Source: Lachnospiraceae bacterium
GTDB taxonomy: Bacteria > Bacillota > Clostridia > Lachnospirales > Lachnospiraceae
Assembly: GCA_015056865.1 (NCBI GenBank)
Contig: SVFM01000016.1
Coordinates: 1 to 64,000 of the forward strand
DNA length: 64,000 bases
Reading direction: 5' to 3'
Part shown: positions 1 through 8,413 of the stretch, one piece after another
Layout: every line of letters begins with the position of its first letter
Numbering within the stretch: position 1 is the stretch's first letter
Position numbers and translations under genes: made by a program
Notes under the pieces: model-generated
What the model saw: the letters and a program-made list of their open reading frames with translations, nothing else
Databases searched by the model: none
Told to the model about the DNA's origin: nothing

Positions 1-108
1 TATTTTTGCGGTATTTACGGCATTTTGTTCATAAACATAATGACACATGCTCGTATGAAGTGTAACGAAAAGTTATTACTTGAATATCGTACGAAACGGT
101 ACGCCATA
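1..108. other. Probable end of an integrated element (no gene visible)
   Basis: AT-rich sequence without a convincing reading frame. It ends at the break point of a tRNA-like 3' fragment (109-150). A short inverted repeat, CGTAC-GAAACG-GTACG at 88-103, lies just inside the break, where integrase arm or core sites often sit. When an element integrates into a tRNA gene, the detached 3' copy marks the distal junction, so the element would lie to the left, outside the window. This is inference from the scar; no integrase gene is visible here. Confidence 0.35.
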
Positions 109-150
109 CTCCTAAGCGGTAGGTCGGGTGTTCAAGTCACCTCGGGAACG
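109..150 (+). pseudogene. 3' fragment of a tRNA-Arg(CCU)-like gene, probable att site
   Basis: Read as tRNA, positions 109-150 match nucleotides 32-73 exactly in spacing. They give anticodon loop CTCCTAA (anticodon CCT), 3' anticodon strand GCGGT, variable loop AGGTC, T arm GGGTG-TTCAAGT-CACCT, acceptor CGGGAAC and discriminator G. The 5' half is missing: the bases before the loop (CCATA) cannot pair with GCGGT, and no GTTCCCG acceptor strand is present upstream. The fragment keeps its own terminator at 161-198. A 3' tRNA segment of about 42 bp that stops inside the anticodon stem is the classical footprint of tyrosine-recombinase integration. Confidence 0.75.
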
Positions 151-160
151 TTGTGGTAAT

Positions 161-198
161 GCCAAAAGTCTTGATTTTACTGGGCTTTTGGCGTTTTT
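161..198 (+). terminator. Rho-independent terminator of the tRNA fragment
   Basis: GCCAAAAG (161-168) pairs with CTTTTGGC (185-192) and is followed by GTTTTTC. It sits 11 bases after the tRNA fragment and upstream of the chromate transporter pair, so it fits the end of the old tRNA transcript. Confidence 0.75.
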
Positions 199-253
199 CA
201 TACTGATCTTCCTGTAAATAAGCTATTTTTAATTTAAAGAAAGGCGGCTTGTT

Positions 254-829
254 ATGAAGAGATATCTTGATCTGTTTTTAACAATGTTTAAAATTGGTCT
301 ATTTACCTTTGGTGGCGGTTATGCTATGATAGCTCTGTTGGAAAATGAGTTTGTATCACAAAAAGAATGGATCAAAAAGGATGAATTTCTTGACATGGTG
401 GCTATAGCAGAATCTACGCCCGGTCCCATTGCCATCAATGCTGCAACCTACATTGGATATAAACTGTTAGGATTTGTTGGTTCACTTACGGCAACGGTGG
501 CAATCTGTATTCCCTCTTTTGTTATTATTTATGCAATATCTTTGTTCTTCGATGCATTTTTATCTTTCACCCTCGTTGCATATGCCTTTAAAGGCATACA
601 GGTCTGTGTTATCTATTTGATTTTTTCTGCAGGACTTAAAATGCTTAGGCAAATAGAGAAAACCGTTTTTAATATAGTAATTGTTATGGCAGTTATGGCT
701 TGTATGATAACATTTACCATGTTTGGTGTTAGTTTTTCCACGATATTTATTATTCTCATCTCGGGTGGGATTGGTCTGTTTGTGTATCTGGTCAGCTTAT
801 TCGGTAGGCGGAAGGAGGCAGGCGAATGA
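254..829 (+). CDS. Chromate transporter family protein, first half-size subunit
   Basis: CHR-family membrane protein of 191 residues. It is the half-size form that works with a second short CHR protein; full-length ChrA carries both halves in one chain. The FGGG motif (residues 19-22) and the ESTPGP segment (PGP at 56-58) are the family signatures, followed by several hydrophobic helices. The start ATG has an AAAGGCGG ribosome site 6-7 bases upstream. It overlaps the next gene by 4 bases, so the two are translationally coupled. In gut Firmicutes the substrate is often unproven; chromate efflux is the family name, not something shown here. Confidence 0.9.
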   Translation: MKRYLDLFLTMFKIGLFTFGGGYAMIALLENEFVSQKEWIKKDEFLDMVAIAESTPGPIAINAATYIGYKLLGFVGSLTATVAICIPSFVIIYAISLFFDAFLSFTLVAYAFKGIQVCVIYLIFSAGLKMLRQIEKTVFNIVIVMAVMACMITFTMFGVSFSTIFIILISGGIGLFVYLVSLFGRRKEAGE

Positions 830-1392
830 TATACCTTAAACTGTTTTTTACCTTTTTACAAATCGGCTTTGTCTCTTTTGGTGGTGGTTACGGAATGATA
901 TCACTGATTAGGGAAAAGGTGCTGGTGCATGGGTGGATGGCGGAGGAAGAATTACTTAATATGATTGCCGTTTCGGAATCTACACCCGGGCCGATCGCAG
1001 TTAATATGGCAACCTTTGTGGGTTCCACCCAGGGCGGAATACTTGGTTCTGTATTGGCAACGCTGGGGGTAGTATTACCATCTTTTATCATTATATTGTT
1101 GATTGCAGCACTGATACGAAATTTTTTAAAATACAGAGGCGTGCAGGCATTTCTTGGAGGTGTTCGCCCATGCGTTGTGGGATTGATACTGGCCACGGCA
1201 GTGTCTTTATTTTTAAGTACCTTTCTTGGCTTTTCAGATATAGAATCGACACTTTCTGTCGATATGGTAGGAATGATTATATTTATAGCTTTGATTGCAA
1301 CAAATTTCATCATGAAGAAAATAATGAAAAGAAAACCTTCGCCGATTGTGATGATAGTGATCTCTGCGGGACTGGGAATGGTTCTTTATTAG
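826..1392 (+). CDS. Chromate transporter family protein, second half-size subunit
   Basis: A 188-residue CHR-family partner of the preceding gene, starting in its stop codon (ATGA). It repeats the same signatures, FGGG at residues 18-21 and ESTPGP with PGP at 54-56, and has about five or six hydrophobic segments. Two separate short CHR proteins are thought to form one antiparallel transporter, and the similarity between these neighbours fits that arrangement. The transported anion is not predictable from sequence. Confidence 0.9.
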   Translation: MIYLKLFFTFLQIGFVSFGGGYGMISLIREKVLVHGWMAEEELLNMIAVSESTPGPIAVNMATFVGSTQGGILGSVLATLGVVLPSFIIILLIAALIRNFLKYRGVQAFLGGVRPCVVGLILATAVSLFLSTFLGFSDIESTLSVDMVGMIIFIALIATNFIMKKIMKRKPSPIVMIVISAGLGMVLY

Positions 1393-1470
1393 CAAAGAAA
1401 TTTAAACAGTTACTGACAATAAAAACAGCATATGGTAAAATATAGGCAAATAAGAAGAAAGGAAGCAACA

Positions 1471-2388
1471 ATGGCAGACGATAAAGTAATAGAGACTATG
1501 GCAGATTATACAAGGGAGCTGGAAGCGTCTTTTCGAAAGATTGCAGAAGGGGATATTCTTTCTGGTACGGTGATCGATGTCAGTGAAGAAGGAGTGATAT
1601 TGGATCTGCGCTATTATACACAGGGCGTGATCAAGGCGGAGGATATGAGTGATGCACCGGAATTTTCTATCCTGCAGGATGTGCAGGTTGGAGATGTGCT
1701 GGAAGCAACTGTGGTACGTATGGATGATGGACAGGGCAATATCCTCCTTTCCAGAAAAGCAGCGAATCAGGTACTTGCCTGGGACAAGTTGAAGGCTTAT
1801 CAGGAGGGAAAGACCGAGCTGACTGTAAAAATTAGCGGCGTGACCAACGCAGGTGCCATCTGTTATGTGGAAGATATCAGGGCTTTTATTCCTGCTTCCC
1901 AGCTTTCCATGGATTATGTGGAGGATGTGAACCCCTGGCTGGGGAAAACATTGAAGGTCAGAGTGATCACTGTGGATAAGGAGAAAGAAAAGCTGGTGCT
2001 GTCCGCCAAGGCGATCCTAAAGGAAGAAGCGGCTCAGGAACAGGCCCGCCGGATTGCGATGATCATTCCGGGAAGTGTATTGGAAGGGACGGTGGAGAGT
2101 CTTACAGAGTATGGTGCTTTTGTGAACCTTGGCAATGGTTTGAGCGGATTGGTGCATATTTCTCAGATCAGCCAGAAGAGGATCCGGAAACCGTCGGAAG
2201 TGCTGACCGTAGGAGAAAAAGTAAAGACCAAGGTACTGAATACCAATAATGGTAAAATATCCTTAAGCATCAAGGCGCTGCAGGAGGATGCAGAGGCTGA
2301 GACCATTGAGGAGTTTCATTATGAGTCAGATGGAGAGGCGACCACAAGTCTGGGAAGTCTTTTTGCTAATCTAAAATTGGATCTATAG
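1471..2388 (+). CDS. S1 RNA-binding domain protein (RpsA-like, three S1 repeats)
   Basis: A 305-residue protein with three S1/OB domains at roughly residues 22-95, 107-176 and 195-265, and a variable acidic tail. The third repeat is closest to consensus (GTVESLTEYGAFVNL then GLVHISQIS). Low-GC Gram-positives carry short S1-like proteins of this type (YpfD class) in place of full ribosomal protein S1; the expected role is RNA binding near translation. The start at 1471 is preferred because GAAAGGAAG lies 7 bases upstream; a longer frame from 1432 has no ribosome site. Confidence 0.85.
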   Translation: MADDKVIETMADYTRELEASFRKIAEGDILSGTVIDVSEEGVILDLRYYTQGVIKAEDMSDAPEFSILQDVQVGDVLEATVVRMDDGQGNILLSRKAANQVLAWDKLKAYQEGKTELTVKISGVTNAGAICYVEDIRAFIPASQLSMDYVEDVNPWLGKTLKVRVITVDKEKEKLVLSAKAILKEEAAQEQARRIAMIIPGSVLEGTVESLTEYGAFVNLGNGLSGLVHISQISQKRIRKPSEVLTVGEKVKTKVLNTNNGKISLSIKALQEDAEAETIEEFHYESDGEATTSLGSLFANLKLDL

Positions 2389-2426
2389 GTTTTGTTAATT
2401 AAAATTATAAATAAGGAGAGAACAAT

Positions 2427-3230
2427 ATGGGATTTTTGACAGGAAAAACAGCAATCATTACAGGAGCAGGCAGACCTGAGCCCCTGCAGAACGGTGCACC
2501 GGGATCTATTGGTTATGGTATTGCTACTGCCTATGCAAAAGAGGGAGCAAATCTGGTGATTACCGGACGAAATGTGCAGAAGCTGGAGGATGCCAAGGAG
2601 GAACTGGAGCGTCTGTATGGCATCAAGGTGCTGATCGTGCAGGCGGATGTGAATGCCGGTGCAGACAATGAAGCAATTGTAAAAAATGTAGTGAACAAAA
2701 CCATGGAGACCTTTGGCCGCATTGATGTGCTGATCAACAATGCCCAGGCATCTGCTTCCGGCGTAAACTTTGCAGAGCATACCACAGAGCAGTTTGATCT
2801 GGCCATGTATTCCGGTTTGTATTCTGCGTTTTACTACATGAAGGCTTGCTATCCTTATCTGAAGGAGACCAAGGGAAGTGTGATCAATTTCGCCTCTGGT
2901 GCAGGACTGTTCGGTAACAAGGGACAGTGTGCCTACGCCGCAGCTAAGGAAGCCATTCGCGGTATGAGCCGTGTAGCAGCCAATGAGTGGGGCGCAGACG
3001 GTATCAATGTAAACGTGGTATGTCCTCTGGCATGGACAGCAAGACTGGAGCAGTTCCAGCAGGCATATCCGGAGGCATTTAAGGCCAATGTACACATGCC
3101 TCCCATGGGTCATTACGGGGATTCCGAGCTGGAGATCGGCCGTGTGTGCGTACAGCTGGCTTCTCCTGACTTTAAATATATGTCCGGTGAAACCCTCACA
3201 TTGGAAGGCGGCATGGGACTAAGACCGTAA
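2427..3230 (+). CDS. SDR family NAD(P)-dependent oxidoreductase
   Basis: A 267-residue short-chain dehydrogenase/reductase. The Rossmann start (TGKTAIITGAG) is present, but the glycine-rich loop carries about eight extra residues before SIGYGIA. The NNAQ motif, the catalytic serine in NFASGAG (near residue 156) and YAAAK (Y170, K174) are intact. The C-terminal SGETLTLEGGMGLRP is typical of FabG-like proteins. Substrate unknown. AAGGAG lies 8 bases before the ATG, and a strong terminator follows directly. Confidence 0.88.
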   Translation: MGFLTGKTAIITGAGRPEPLQNGAPGSIGYGIATAYAKEGANLVITGRNVQKLEDAKEELERLYGIKVLIVQADVNAGADNEAIVKNVVNKTMETFGRIDVLINNAQASASGVNFAEHTTEQFDLAMYSGLYSAFYYMKACYPYLKETKGSVINFASGAGLFGNKGQCAYAAAKEAIRGMSRVAANEWGADGINVNVVCPLAWTARLEQFQQAYPEAFKANVHMPPMGHYGDSELEIGRVCVQLASPDFKYMSGETLTLEGGMGLRP

Positions 3231-3248
3231 GTGTTAAATTTATAACGA

Positions 3249-3281
3249 AAAGCCCTTTAGCGAAAGCTAAGGGGCTTTTTT
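3249..3281 (+). terminator. Rho-independent terminator after the SDR gene
   Basis: AAGCCCTTTAGC, loop GAAA, GCTAAGGGGCTT and a run of T. The 12-bp stem carries a GNRA-like tetraloop and separates the SDR gene from the next promoter. Confidence 0.9.
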
Positions 3282-3321
3282 CGTTTCAAAACAAATATTT
3301 ATCGAATATCAATAAAAATAT

Positions 3322-3351
3322 ATTGACAATCAATCATATGCATGTTATATT
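3322..3351 (+). promoter_or_regulatory. Sigma-A promoter with an inverted repeat over the -35 box
   Basis: TTGACA (3323-3328), 17-bp spacer and TATATT (3346-3351). ATTGA-CAA-TCAAT (3322-3334) is an inverted repeat that covers the -35 box and is a candidate operator, perhaps for the small HTH regulator encoded in this operon at 3866. The promoter boxes are seen; the operator role is inferred. Confidence 0.7.
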
Positions 3352-3405
3352 CAAACCAACAGAGTTGGGAAAACCTGACAATATTTTTCATAGGAGGATC
3401 AAGTT

Positions 3406-3855
3406 GTGAAGAAAGGAACTGTGATAATCATTACAAAATGGTTGATAGAATTTATGTTTTTTGCGGGAATTGTGATCACCCTTACGTTGCCGGCCAGCAT
3501 CAAGTGGTTGGGAAATTATGTAACGTATTTTGCGGAGCATTATGCGGAAATGGTACTTATCTATTTTGTGCTTGGCATTTTGGCAGTGCTGATCATAGGG
3601 GAGCTGCGCAAGATGCTGCGTACGGTCAAGGCAGATGATTGTTTCGTTTATGAGAATGTAGTCAGTCTGCAGCGGATGGGTACTTATAGCTTTGTGATCG
3701 CGCTGGTAGCGCTGATCCGAAGCATTGTATATATGACGCCGGCCATGCTGATCATTATCCTGGTCTTTGTCATTGCGGGGCTTTTCAGCAAGGTGTTATC
3801 TTTTGTTTTTGATCGGGCAGTACAGTACAAGGTCGAAAACGACCTGACCATATAG
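3406..3855 (+). CDS. DUF2975 membrane protein
   Basis: A 149-residue integral membrane protein with four predicted helices (about 8-30, 45-65, 88-105 and 112-132). Layout and length match DUF2975 proteins, which are usually encoded just before a small YozG-type HTH regulator, as here. GTG start with TAGGAGG 8 bases upstream. First gene of a three-gene operon (DUF2975, HTH, DUF4153). Molecular function unknown; a role in membrane sensing with the regulator is only suggested by the pairing. Confidence 0.8.
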   Translation: MKKGTVIIITKWLIEFMFFAGIVITLTLPASIKWLGNYVTYFAEHYAEMVLIYFVLGILAVLIIGELRKMLRTVKADDCFVYENVVSLQRMGTYSFVIALVALIRSIVYMTPAMLIIILVFVIAGLFSKVLSFVFDRAVQYKVENDLTI

Positions 3856-3865
3856 GAGGTGAGCC

Positions 3866-4105
3866 ATGGCAATCATTATCAATCTGGATGTGGTGATGGC
3901 CCAGCGTAAAAAGGGCCTGACAGAGCTGGCCGGAGAGGTGGATATTACTCTGGCAAATCTTTCGATACTGAAAAACAATAAGGCAAAGGCAGTACGCTTG
4001 TCTACCCTGGATGCAATCTGTAAAGCGTTGAACTGCCAACCGGGAGACATATTACAATACGTGGATGATGAGGAGCTTACGAAAGGAGGAGCAAAAAATG
4101 AGTGA
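3866..4105 (+). CDS. YozG/Xre-type helix-turn-helix regulator
   Basis: A 79-residue Cro/C1-type protein that is almost entirely the HTH domain: MAQRKKGLTELAGEVDITLANLSILKN, then LSTLDAICKALNCQPGDILQY. This matches the small regulators that accompany DUF2975 proteins. AGGAGGTGA lies 6 bases before the ATG. It overlaps the next gene by 8 bases. Likely autoregulates the promoter at 3322; the inverted repeat there is the obvious site to test. Confidence 0.88.
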   Translation: MAIIINLDVVMAQRKKGLTELAGEVDITLANLSILKNNKAKAVRLSTLDAICKALNCQPGDILQYVDDEELTKGGAKNE

Positions 4106-5654
4106 ATTGATGCAAACGCCTTGTGTTGATACACAAAACATGGTAAATTCGAAACCGCAGACAAGGCAGACCCTGCTCAGACAGGAAAATTATCCCTTTT
4201 TTGGAATTGCCAGCGGTTTGTATGCCTTATTTTATACCTTTTGTATGTATCGAAATGCAGCAGGTATTACGTTTCCTTTTTTCATCGCAGGCAGTCTCTT
4301 CTTTTTCTGCTTATGTATGAAAAAGTTAGAGACTGCCATAAAAAAAGACAGTGTCTTTTATATGGCAGGCATGATACTTTTAGGATTATCAACTGTGTGC
4401 ACGGCAGACGGTAGGATTATTTTCTTTAACCATGTAGGGGTACTGCTTTTGATGATCAGTTTTTTGCTGCATCAGTTTTATCAGGATGGCAATTGGCGTT
4501 TTGGCAGATATCTGCTCTCTGTATTGGCAACCATGTTTGGTGCCATAGGGGAGATCGCTAAGCCCTTTACCGATTATGCCCTATATCGGAGCAAGGGTGT
4601 AAAAAAGAACCCTAAGCTTTTGTATGTGGCAATTGGTTTGTGCATAATGATTCCGTTATTTCTGGTGGTGTGGTTTTTATTGATGACTGCGGATCGTATT
4701 TTTATGGATCTGACGGAGCGGTTCTTTGATACCATAGATGCAGTAAACATTTTTGGGGTGGTGTGTAGTATTGTTCTTATGTTTTTGCTTTCCTACGGTG
4801 TGCTGGCCTATCTGAGCCATCGATATCTGGAGGATGAGGTGACGGAGAAAAAGAAACACGAGAGTATTCTGGCAGTGACGATCACGCTTCCACTGACACT
4901 GCTTTATATGGTCTTTTGTGGAGTGCAGGTGTTTTGTCTGTTTCTTGGCAATGTAAGTCTCACGAATATGACTTATGCGGAGTATGCCAGACAGGGATTC
5001 TTCCAATTGTTGTTCATCTGCATATTAAATTTGGCAATGGTGCTGATCGGCGGTCATTATTTTAAAGAAAGCAGGGTTTTGAAAATTGTTCTGACGGCAA
5101 TGTCAGTTTGTACGTATGTTATGATATTTTCTTCCGGCTATCGGATGATCTTGTATATACAACATTATTACCTTACCTTCCTGCGCATTTTAGTCTTGTG
5201 GGCGCTGGGTGTGATCTTTTTACTCCTTACGGGAGTTTTGATCCATATCTATGCGCCCCGGTTTCCTCTGTTCCGTTATGGCGTGGCGGTGGTGACAGTT
5301 TGTTATATTGTATTGTCTTTCTCCAAGCCGGATCATCTGATCGCGACCTGTAATCTGGCTAACACCGATGATGCCACAGTTCATGGATTTTTCGATGCGG
5401 ATGCATATCATGATTACGGGTATCTGAGCGGTTTGAGTGCGGATGCGGCACCGGTGGTTTTGCCCTATTTAAAAGGCCAGGGATATGATATGACAGCCAC
5501 GGCACCCAGGGAAATATACCGTCGGCATGAGGCGGATCAATGGGGCTACTTTTACATGGACCATCTGAGGGAGGATGTGGAGAAAAACGGAATCAGGACA
5601 TTTAATTTCTCCAGGTGGTATGCTGGGCGGATTTTGGAGAGCTTGAAAAAATAA
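4098..5654 (+). CDS. DUF4153 (DUF4173-type) polytopic membrane protein
   Basis: A 518-residue protein with about twelve hydrophobic segments and a soluble C-terminal part (about residues 410-518). The NPKLLYVAIGL segment and the following helix pattern fit the DUF4153/DUF4173 group, which commonly travels with small HTH regulators in Firmicutes. The ATG at 4098 follows AAAGGAGG by 8 bases and overlaps the stop of the HTH gene; a longer frame from 4065 lacks a ribosome site. Function unknown. A terminator follows at 5666. Confidence 0.78.
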   Translation: MSELMQTPCVDTQNMVNSKPQTRQTLLRQENYPFFGIASGLYALFYTFCMYRNAAGITFPFFIAGSLFFFCLCMKKLETAIKKDSVFYMAGMILLGLSTVCTADGRIIFFNHVGVLLLMISFLLHQFYQDGNWRFGRYLLSVLATMFGAIGEIAKPFTDYALYRSKGVKKNPKLLYVAIGLCIMIPLFLVVWFLLMTADRIFMDLTERFFDTIDAVNIFGVVCSIVLMFLLSYGVLAYLSHRYLEDEVTEKKKHESILAVTITLPLTLLYMVFCGVQVFCLFLGNVSLTNMTYAEYARQGFFQLLFICILNLAMVLIGGHYFKESRVLKIVLTAMSVCTYVMIFSSGYRMILYIQHYYLTFLRILVLWALGVIFLLLTGVLIHIYAPRFPLFRYGVAVVTVCYIVLSFSKPDHLIATCNLANTDDATVHGFFDADAYHDYGYLSGLSADAAPVVLPYLKGQGYDMTATAPREIYRRHEADQWGYFYMDHLREDVEKNGIRTFNFSRWYAGRILESLKK

Positions 5655-5665
5655 TAGAAGGTGGA

Positions 5666-5704
5666 AAAATATCGGCACCCATTACGCATGCCGATATTTT
5701 TGTG
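5666..5704 (+). terminator. Rho-independent terminator of the DUF4153 operon
   Basis: AAAATATCGGCA (5666-5677) pairs with TGCCGATATTTT (5689-5700), followed by a T-rich run. Confidence 0.85.
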
Positions 5705-5796
5705 TAATTTATTGAGGCAGATGTGTCTTTATGGTAATATTAGATATATGCAAAACATGCCCCATATTCGTTGTATTGTTTGTGAGGATAAAAGCC

Positions 5797-6318
5797 ATGA
5801 TTATTTTAATAGCGGGAGCATCCCATACAGGTAAGACCGTGCTTGCTCAAAAGTTACTGGAAAAATATAAATATCCCTATTTATCAATAGACCATTTGAA
5901 AATGGGATTGATTCGAAGCGGAAACACAAAACTGACTCCATTAAGTGAGGATGTTGATTTGACGGTGTATTTATGGCCTATCGTCCGGGAGATGATTAAA
6001 ACCGCTGTAGAAAATAAGCAAAATTTAATGATTGAAGGTTGTTACATTCCTTTCAATTGGGCAAAAGACTTTGGAAAAGAATATCTTGATCATATAAAAT
6101 ACTACTGTCTAGTAATGAGCGAGAACTACATAAGAAGTCACTTTGCAGATATAAAAAAATATGCAAATATTATTGAAAATCGACAGTGTGATGAAGAATG
6201 TACAATAGAAAAGGTGATCGCCGACAATGCCCAAGTGTTAGAACTGGCTAAAAAGCATAATGTGAATTATGTACTTATTGATGATAAGTATGATGTGGAT
6301 GTAAAAATGCAAACGTAA
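5797..6318 (+). CDS. P-loop kinase-like ATP-binding protein
   Basis: A 173-residue P-loop NTPase with Walker A GASHTGKT (residues 7-14) right after the first strand, then a nucleoside-kinase-like layout (YLSIDHLKMGLIR, MIEGCYIP). It resembles small kinases of the adenylate/2-phosphoglycerate kinase type, but no substrate can be named. The start at 5797 is chosen for GAGGA 8 bases upstream and because the family begins directly with the P-loop strand. The gene is clearly richer in A+T than its neighbours, which suggests recent acquisition. Confidence 0.75.
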   Translation: MIILIAGASHTGKTVLAQKLLEKYKYPYLSIDHLKMGLIRSGNTKLTPLSEDVDLTVYLWPIVREMIKTAVENKQNLMIEGCYIPFNWAKDFGKEYLDHIKYYCLVMSENYIRSHFADIKKYANIIENRQCDEECTIEKVIADNAQVLELAKKHNVNYVLIDDKYDVDVKMQT

Positions 6319-6336
6319 CAAATTGCTAGTGATTCA

Positions 6337-6365
6337 TTGACGAATAGTTATGAAACGTGTAAACT
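6337..6365 (+). promoter_or_regulatory. Candidate promoter of the DUF6056 gene
   Basis: TTGACG (6337-6342), 17-bp spacer and TAAACT (6360-6365), 44 bases ahead of the start codon at 6409. Confidence 0.5.
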
Positions 6366-6408
6366 GTATAGTAAATATATTTACAGCTTTTGCAGGAAGA
6401 GGACGGCA

Positions 6409-7872
6409 ATGAAAAAATCATTCACGAAAGTAAAAAATCCATATACACAAATAGCGTTGGTCCTATTGTTTTTACTGGTAGTCGCAATCATTCCATTGGT
6501 CATAATCGGGTTTTATGCCCACCCCTGTGCGGATGATTATACTTATGGATACTATACACACGGATTTTGGAGTATGACAAAGTCTTTGTCTCAGACGTTG
6601 CATTGGGCATTCTATCAGGTAAAGTCGACTTATGATACATGGCAGGGAACTTTTTCTTCCGTATTTTTGATGTCGCTTTCACCGGCTATCTGGGGCGAGG
6701 GATATTATTTTTTGACTCCTGTTATCATGCTTACGATGATAGTGGCACCCCATTTCTATTTGCTGAAAAAAATTATTGTGGGGCTGTTAAACGGCACCAA
6801 GAGCATCTGGATCATTATAAGCAGTATGGTTTGTTTTATCATGATAGAAACCATGTTTGTACCGGTGGAAGGTCTTTTCTGGTACAATGGTGCAATTCAT
6901 TATGTATTCATGCACGGCTGCATGATCATGCTGTTTGGTATATTGCTGAATATCATGGATGCAAACAAACGGCCCAAGAAAATTGTGTTATGTCTGTTTG
7001 CTTGCTTGTTTGCGGTTTTATGCGGCGGCTCAAACTACCCCACAGCATTATTGGGAATATTAGGCGCAGCGTTTCTGGTTATCTTTATGATATGGAAGCG
7101 CAGGCGTATTTGCGGTGTGATTCCTCTGGTGGTATATGCTATCTCTTTTTACATGAATGTAACGGCCTACGGCAATTTGATACGGCAGTCGAATTTTGAA
7201 AAGAACAGTCCGCTAAGGGCAATATTAGATTCCTTTATTGAAATGATTGGTCATTCTAAAAACTGGATGACGCTGCAAATAATTTTATTTATGTTGCTTT
7301 TAATACCCTTCTTTTGGAAGGTAGCAAATACGGACAAGTTCAACTTCAGGTTTCCGGCGGTTGTTACGGTATTGTCGATCTGTTCCAACGCATGCATGTT
7401 GACCCCTGGATTGTATGCCATGGGAATCTCCGGTGCAGGCAGAACCCTTAATATTGTAAAGCTGTGGTTTGTTTTGCTGGTTTTCGTTAATGAGGCATAC
7501 TGGCTTGGATATATCAAGAAGAAAATATCTACCAAGTTGCCGGCCAGAAAAATAGATGTGCGGATTTGGGTAGGTGCAATTTTCCTGCTGATATTTGTTT
7601 CTTTTTTTGTAAATGTAGAAAGAAGAGGTTACGATTATTCATCTTATTCCGCATATGTTTCTTTACGGGCGGGCGAAGCACAGCAGTATCACCGGGAATA
7701 TATGGACAGGGTAGAAACACTGACCGGCGAAGAGAGCGTAGTTGAGTTAAAGCCATTTTCAGTAAAACCCTATTTGCTATATTTTGATGATATTACAACC
7801 AATATTTATGACTGGAGGAATGCAGCTGTTGCCAGGTGGTATGGAAAAGAGCAGGTGTATTTAAGCGAATGA
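6409..7872 (+). CDS. DUF6056 family polytopic membrane protein
   Basis: A 487-residue membrane protein with about eleven to twelve helices. The first hydrophobic segment is followed by the extracytoplasmic motif HPCADDYTYGY, where conserved D-D resembles the acidic pair of GT-C glycosyltransferases; DUF6056 is a family of this kind. The start at 6409 has AGGAAGAGG upstream; the longer frame from 6337 begins inside the promoter. A role in transferring sugar from a lipid carrier at the cell surface is an inference from fold type. Overlaps the next gene by 4 bases. Confidence 0.72.
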   Translation: MKKSFTKVKNPYTQIALVLLFLLVVAIIPLVIIGFYAHPCADDYTYGYYTHGFWSMTKSLSQTLHWAFYQVKSTYDTWQGTFSSVFLMSLSPAIWGEGYYFLTPVIMLTMIVAPHFYLLKKIIVGLLNGTKSIWIIISSMVCFIMIETMFVPVEGLFWYNGAIHYVFMHGCMIMLFGILLNIMDANKRPKKIVLCLFACLFAVLCGGSNYPTALLGILGAAFLVIFMIWKRRRICGVIPLVVYAISFYMNVTAYGNLIRQSNFEKNSPLRAILDSFIEMIGHSKNWMTLQIILFMLLLIPFFWKVANTDKFNFRFPAVVTVLSICSNACMLTPGLYAMGISGAGRTLNIVKLWFVLLVFVNEAYWLGYIKKKISTKLPARKIDVRIWVGAIFLLIFVSFFVNVERRGYDYSSYSAYVSLRAGEAQQYHREYMDRVETLTGEESVVELKPFSVKPYLLYFDDITTNIYDWRNAAVARWYGKEQVYLSE

Positions 7873-8399
7873 ATGTAGTACAACAGATGCAGTTAAAAAA
7901 CGCGGTGGAGCGGGTGCTCCACGTACCCGGGAATTACACAGAGGCAATCAAACATACGGGACAGGTTCTGGAGATGGCCTTGGTGCTGGATTATCATATA
8001 TCGGAACCGGAGCTTAGGATGCTTTCGACAGAGATAGTGGATCTGCTGAAGCGGCACAGTGAAGTGTTTCGCAATGTGCGTTTAAACGTGATCAAGTGGG
8101 TGGATGATACCTGCATCTGCAAGGAGGTATCTTCCATGGCCCATGTGCGCATGGGGCAGATCTTTGGGGATTATGTTCAGGGCAGCAGCCGAAAGAGTTT
8201 TTTAGAGCTTGCCCGGCAACTAAAGCTGTTCTATGCCAGGAGCAAATTGATCCTGGTGCTGACGGACGGAAGTTTTTATCCGGGGGAACCGGAGAAAGTG
8301 AGAGAGCAAATGCATCCCTTTTTGCATAGGAAACTGTTGATTTTGCAGAACGGGAAGGTTTGTATCGGAACAGAGTGGATGAGAGAAATTTTGACATAA
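7869..8399 (+). CDS. Uncharacterised protein, possible vWA-like fold
   Basis: A 176-residue soluble protein not recognised with confidence. It starts inside the stop codon of the DUF6056 gene (ATGA). The N-terminal half is helical. The C-terminal part has a strand followed by acidic/Ser residues (KLILVLTDGSFYPG) that resembles the DxS region of a von Willebrand A fold, but a full MIDAS cannot be traced. It lies 14 bases before rsmA. No signal peptide or membrane segment. Confidence 0.6.
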   Translation: MNVVQQMQLKNAVERVLHVPGNYTEAIKHTGQVLEMALVLDYHISEPELRMLSTEIVDLLKRHSEVFRNVRLNVIKWVDDTCICKEVSSMAHVRMGQIFGDYVQGSSRKSFLELARQLKLFYARSKLILVLTDGSFYPGEPEKVREQMHPFLHRKLLILQNGKVCIGTEWMREILT

Positions 8400-8413
8400 A
8401 CAGGAGGCGTAAA

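Noticed and set aside
2319..3113. Minus-strand frame of 264 codons opposite the SDR gene
   Set aside because: Shadow frame with no ribosome site; the plus-strand SDR motifs are intact.
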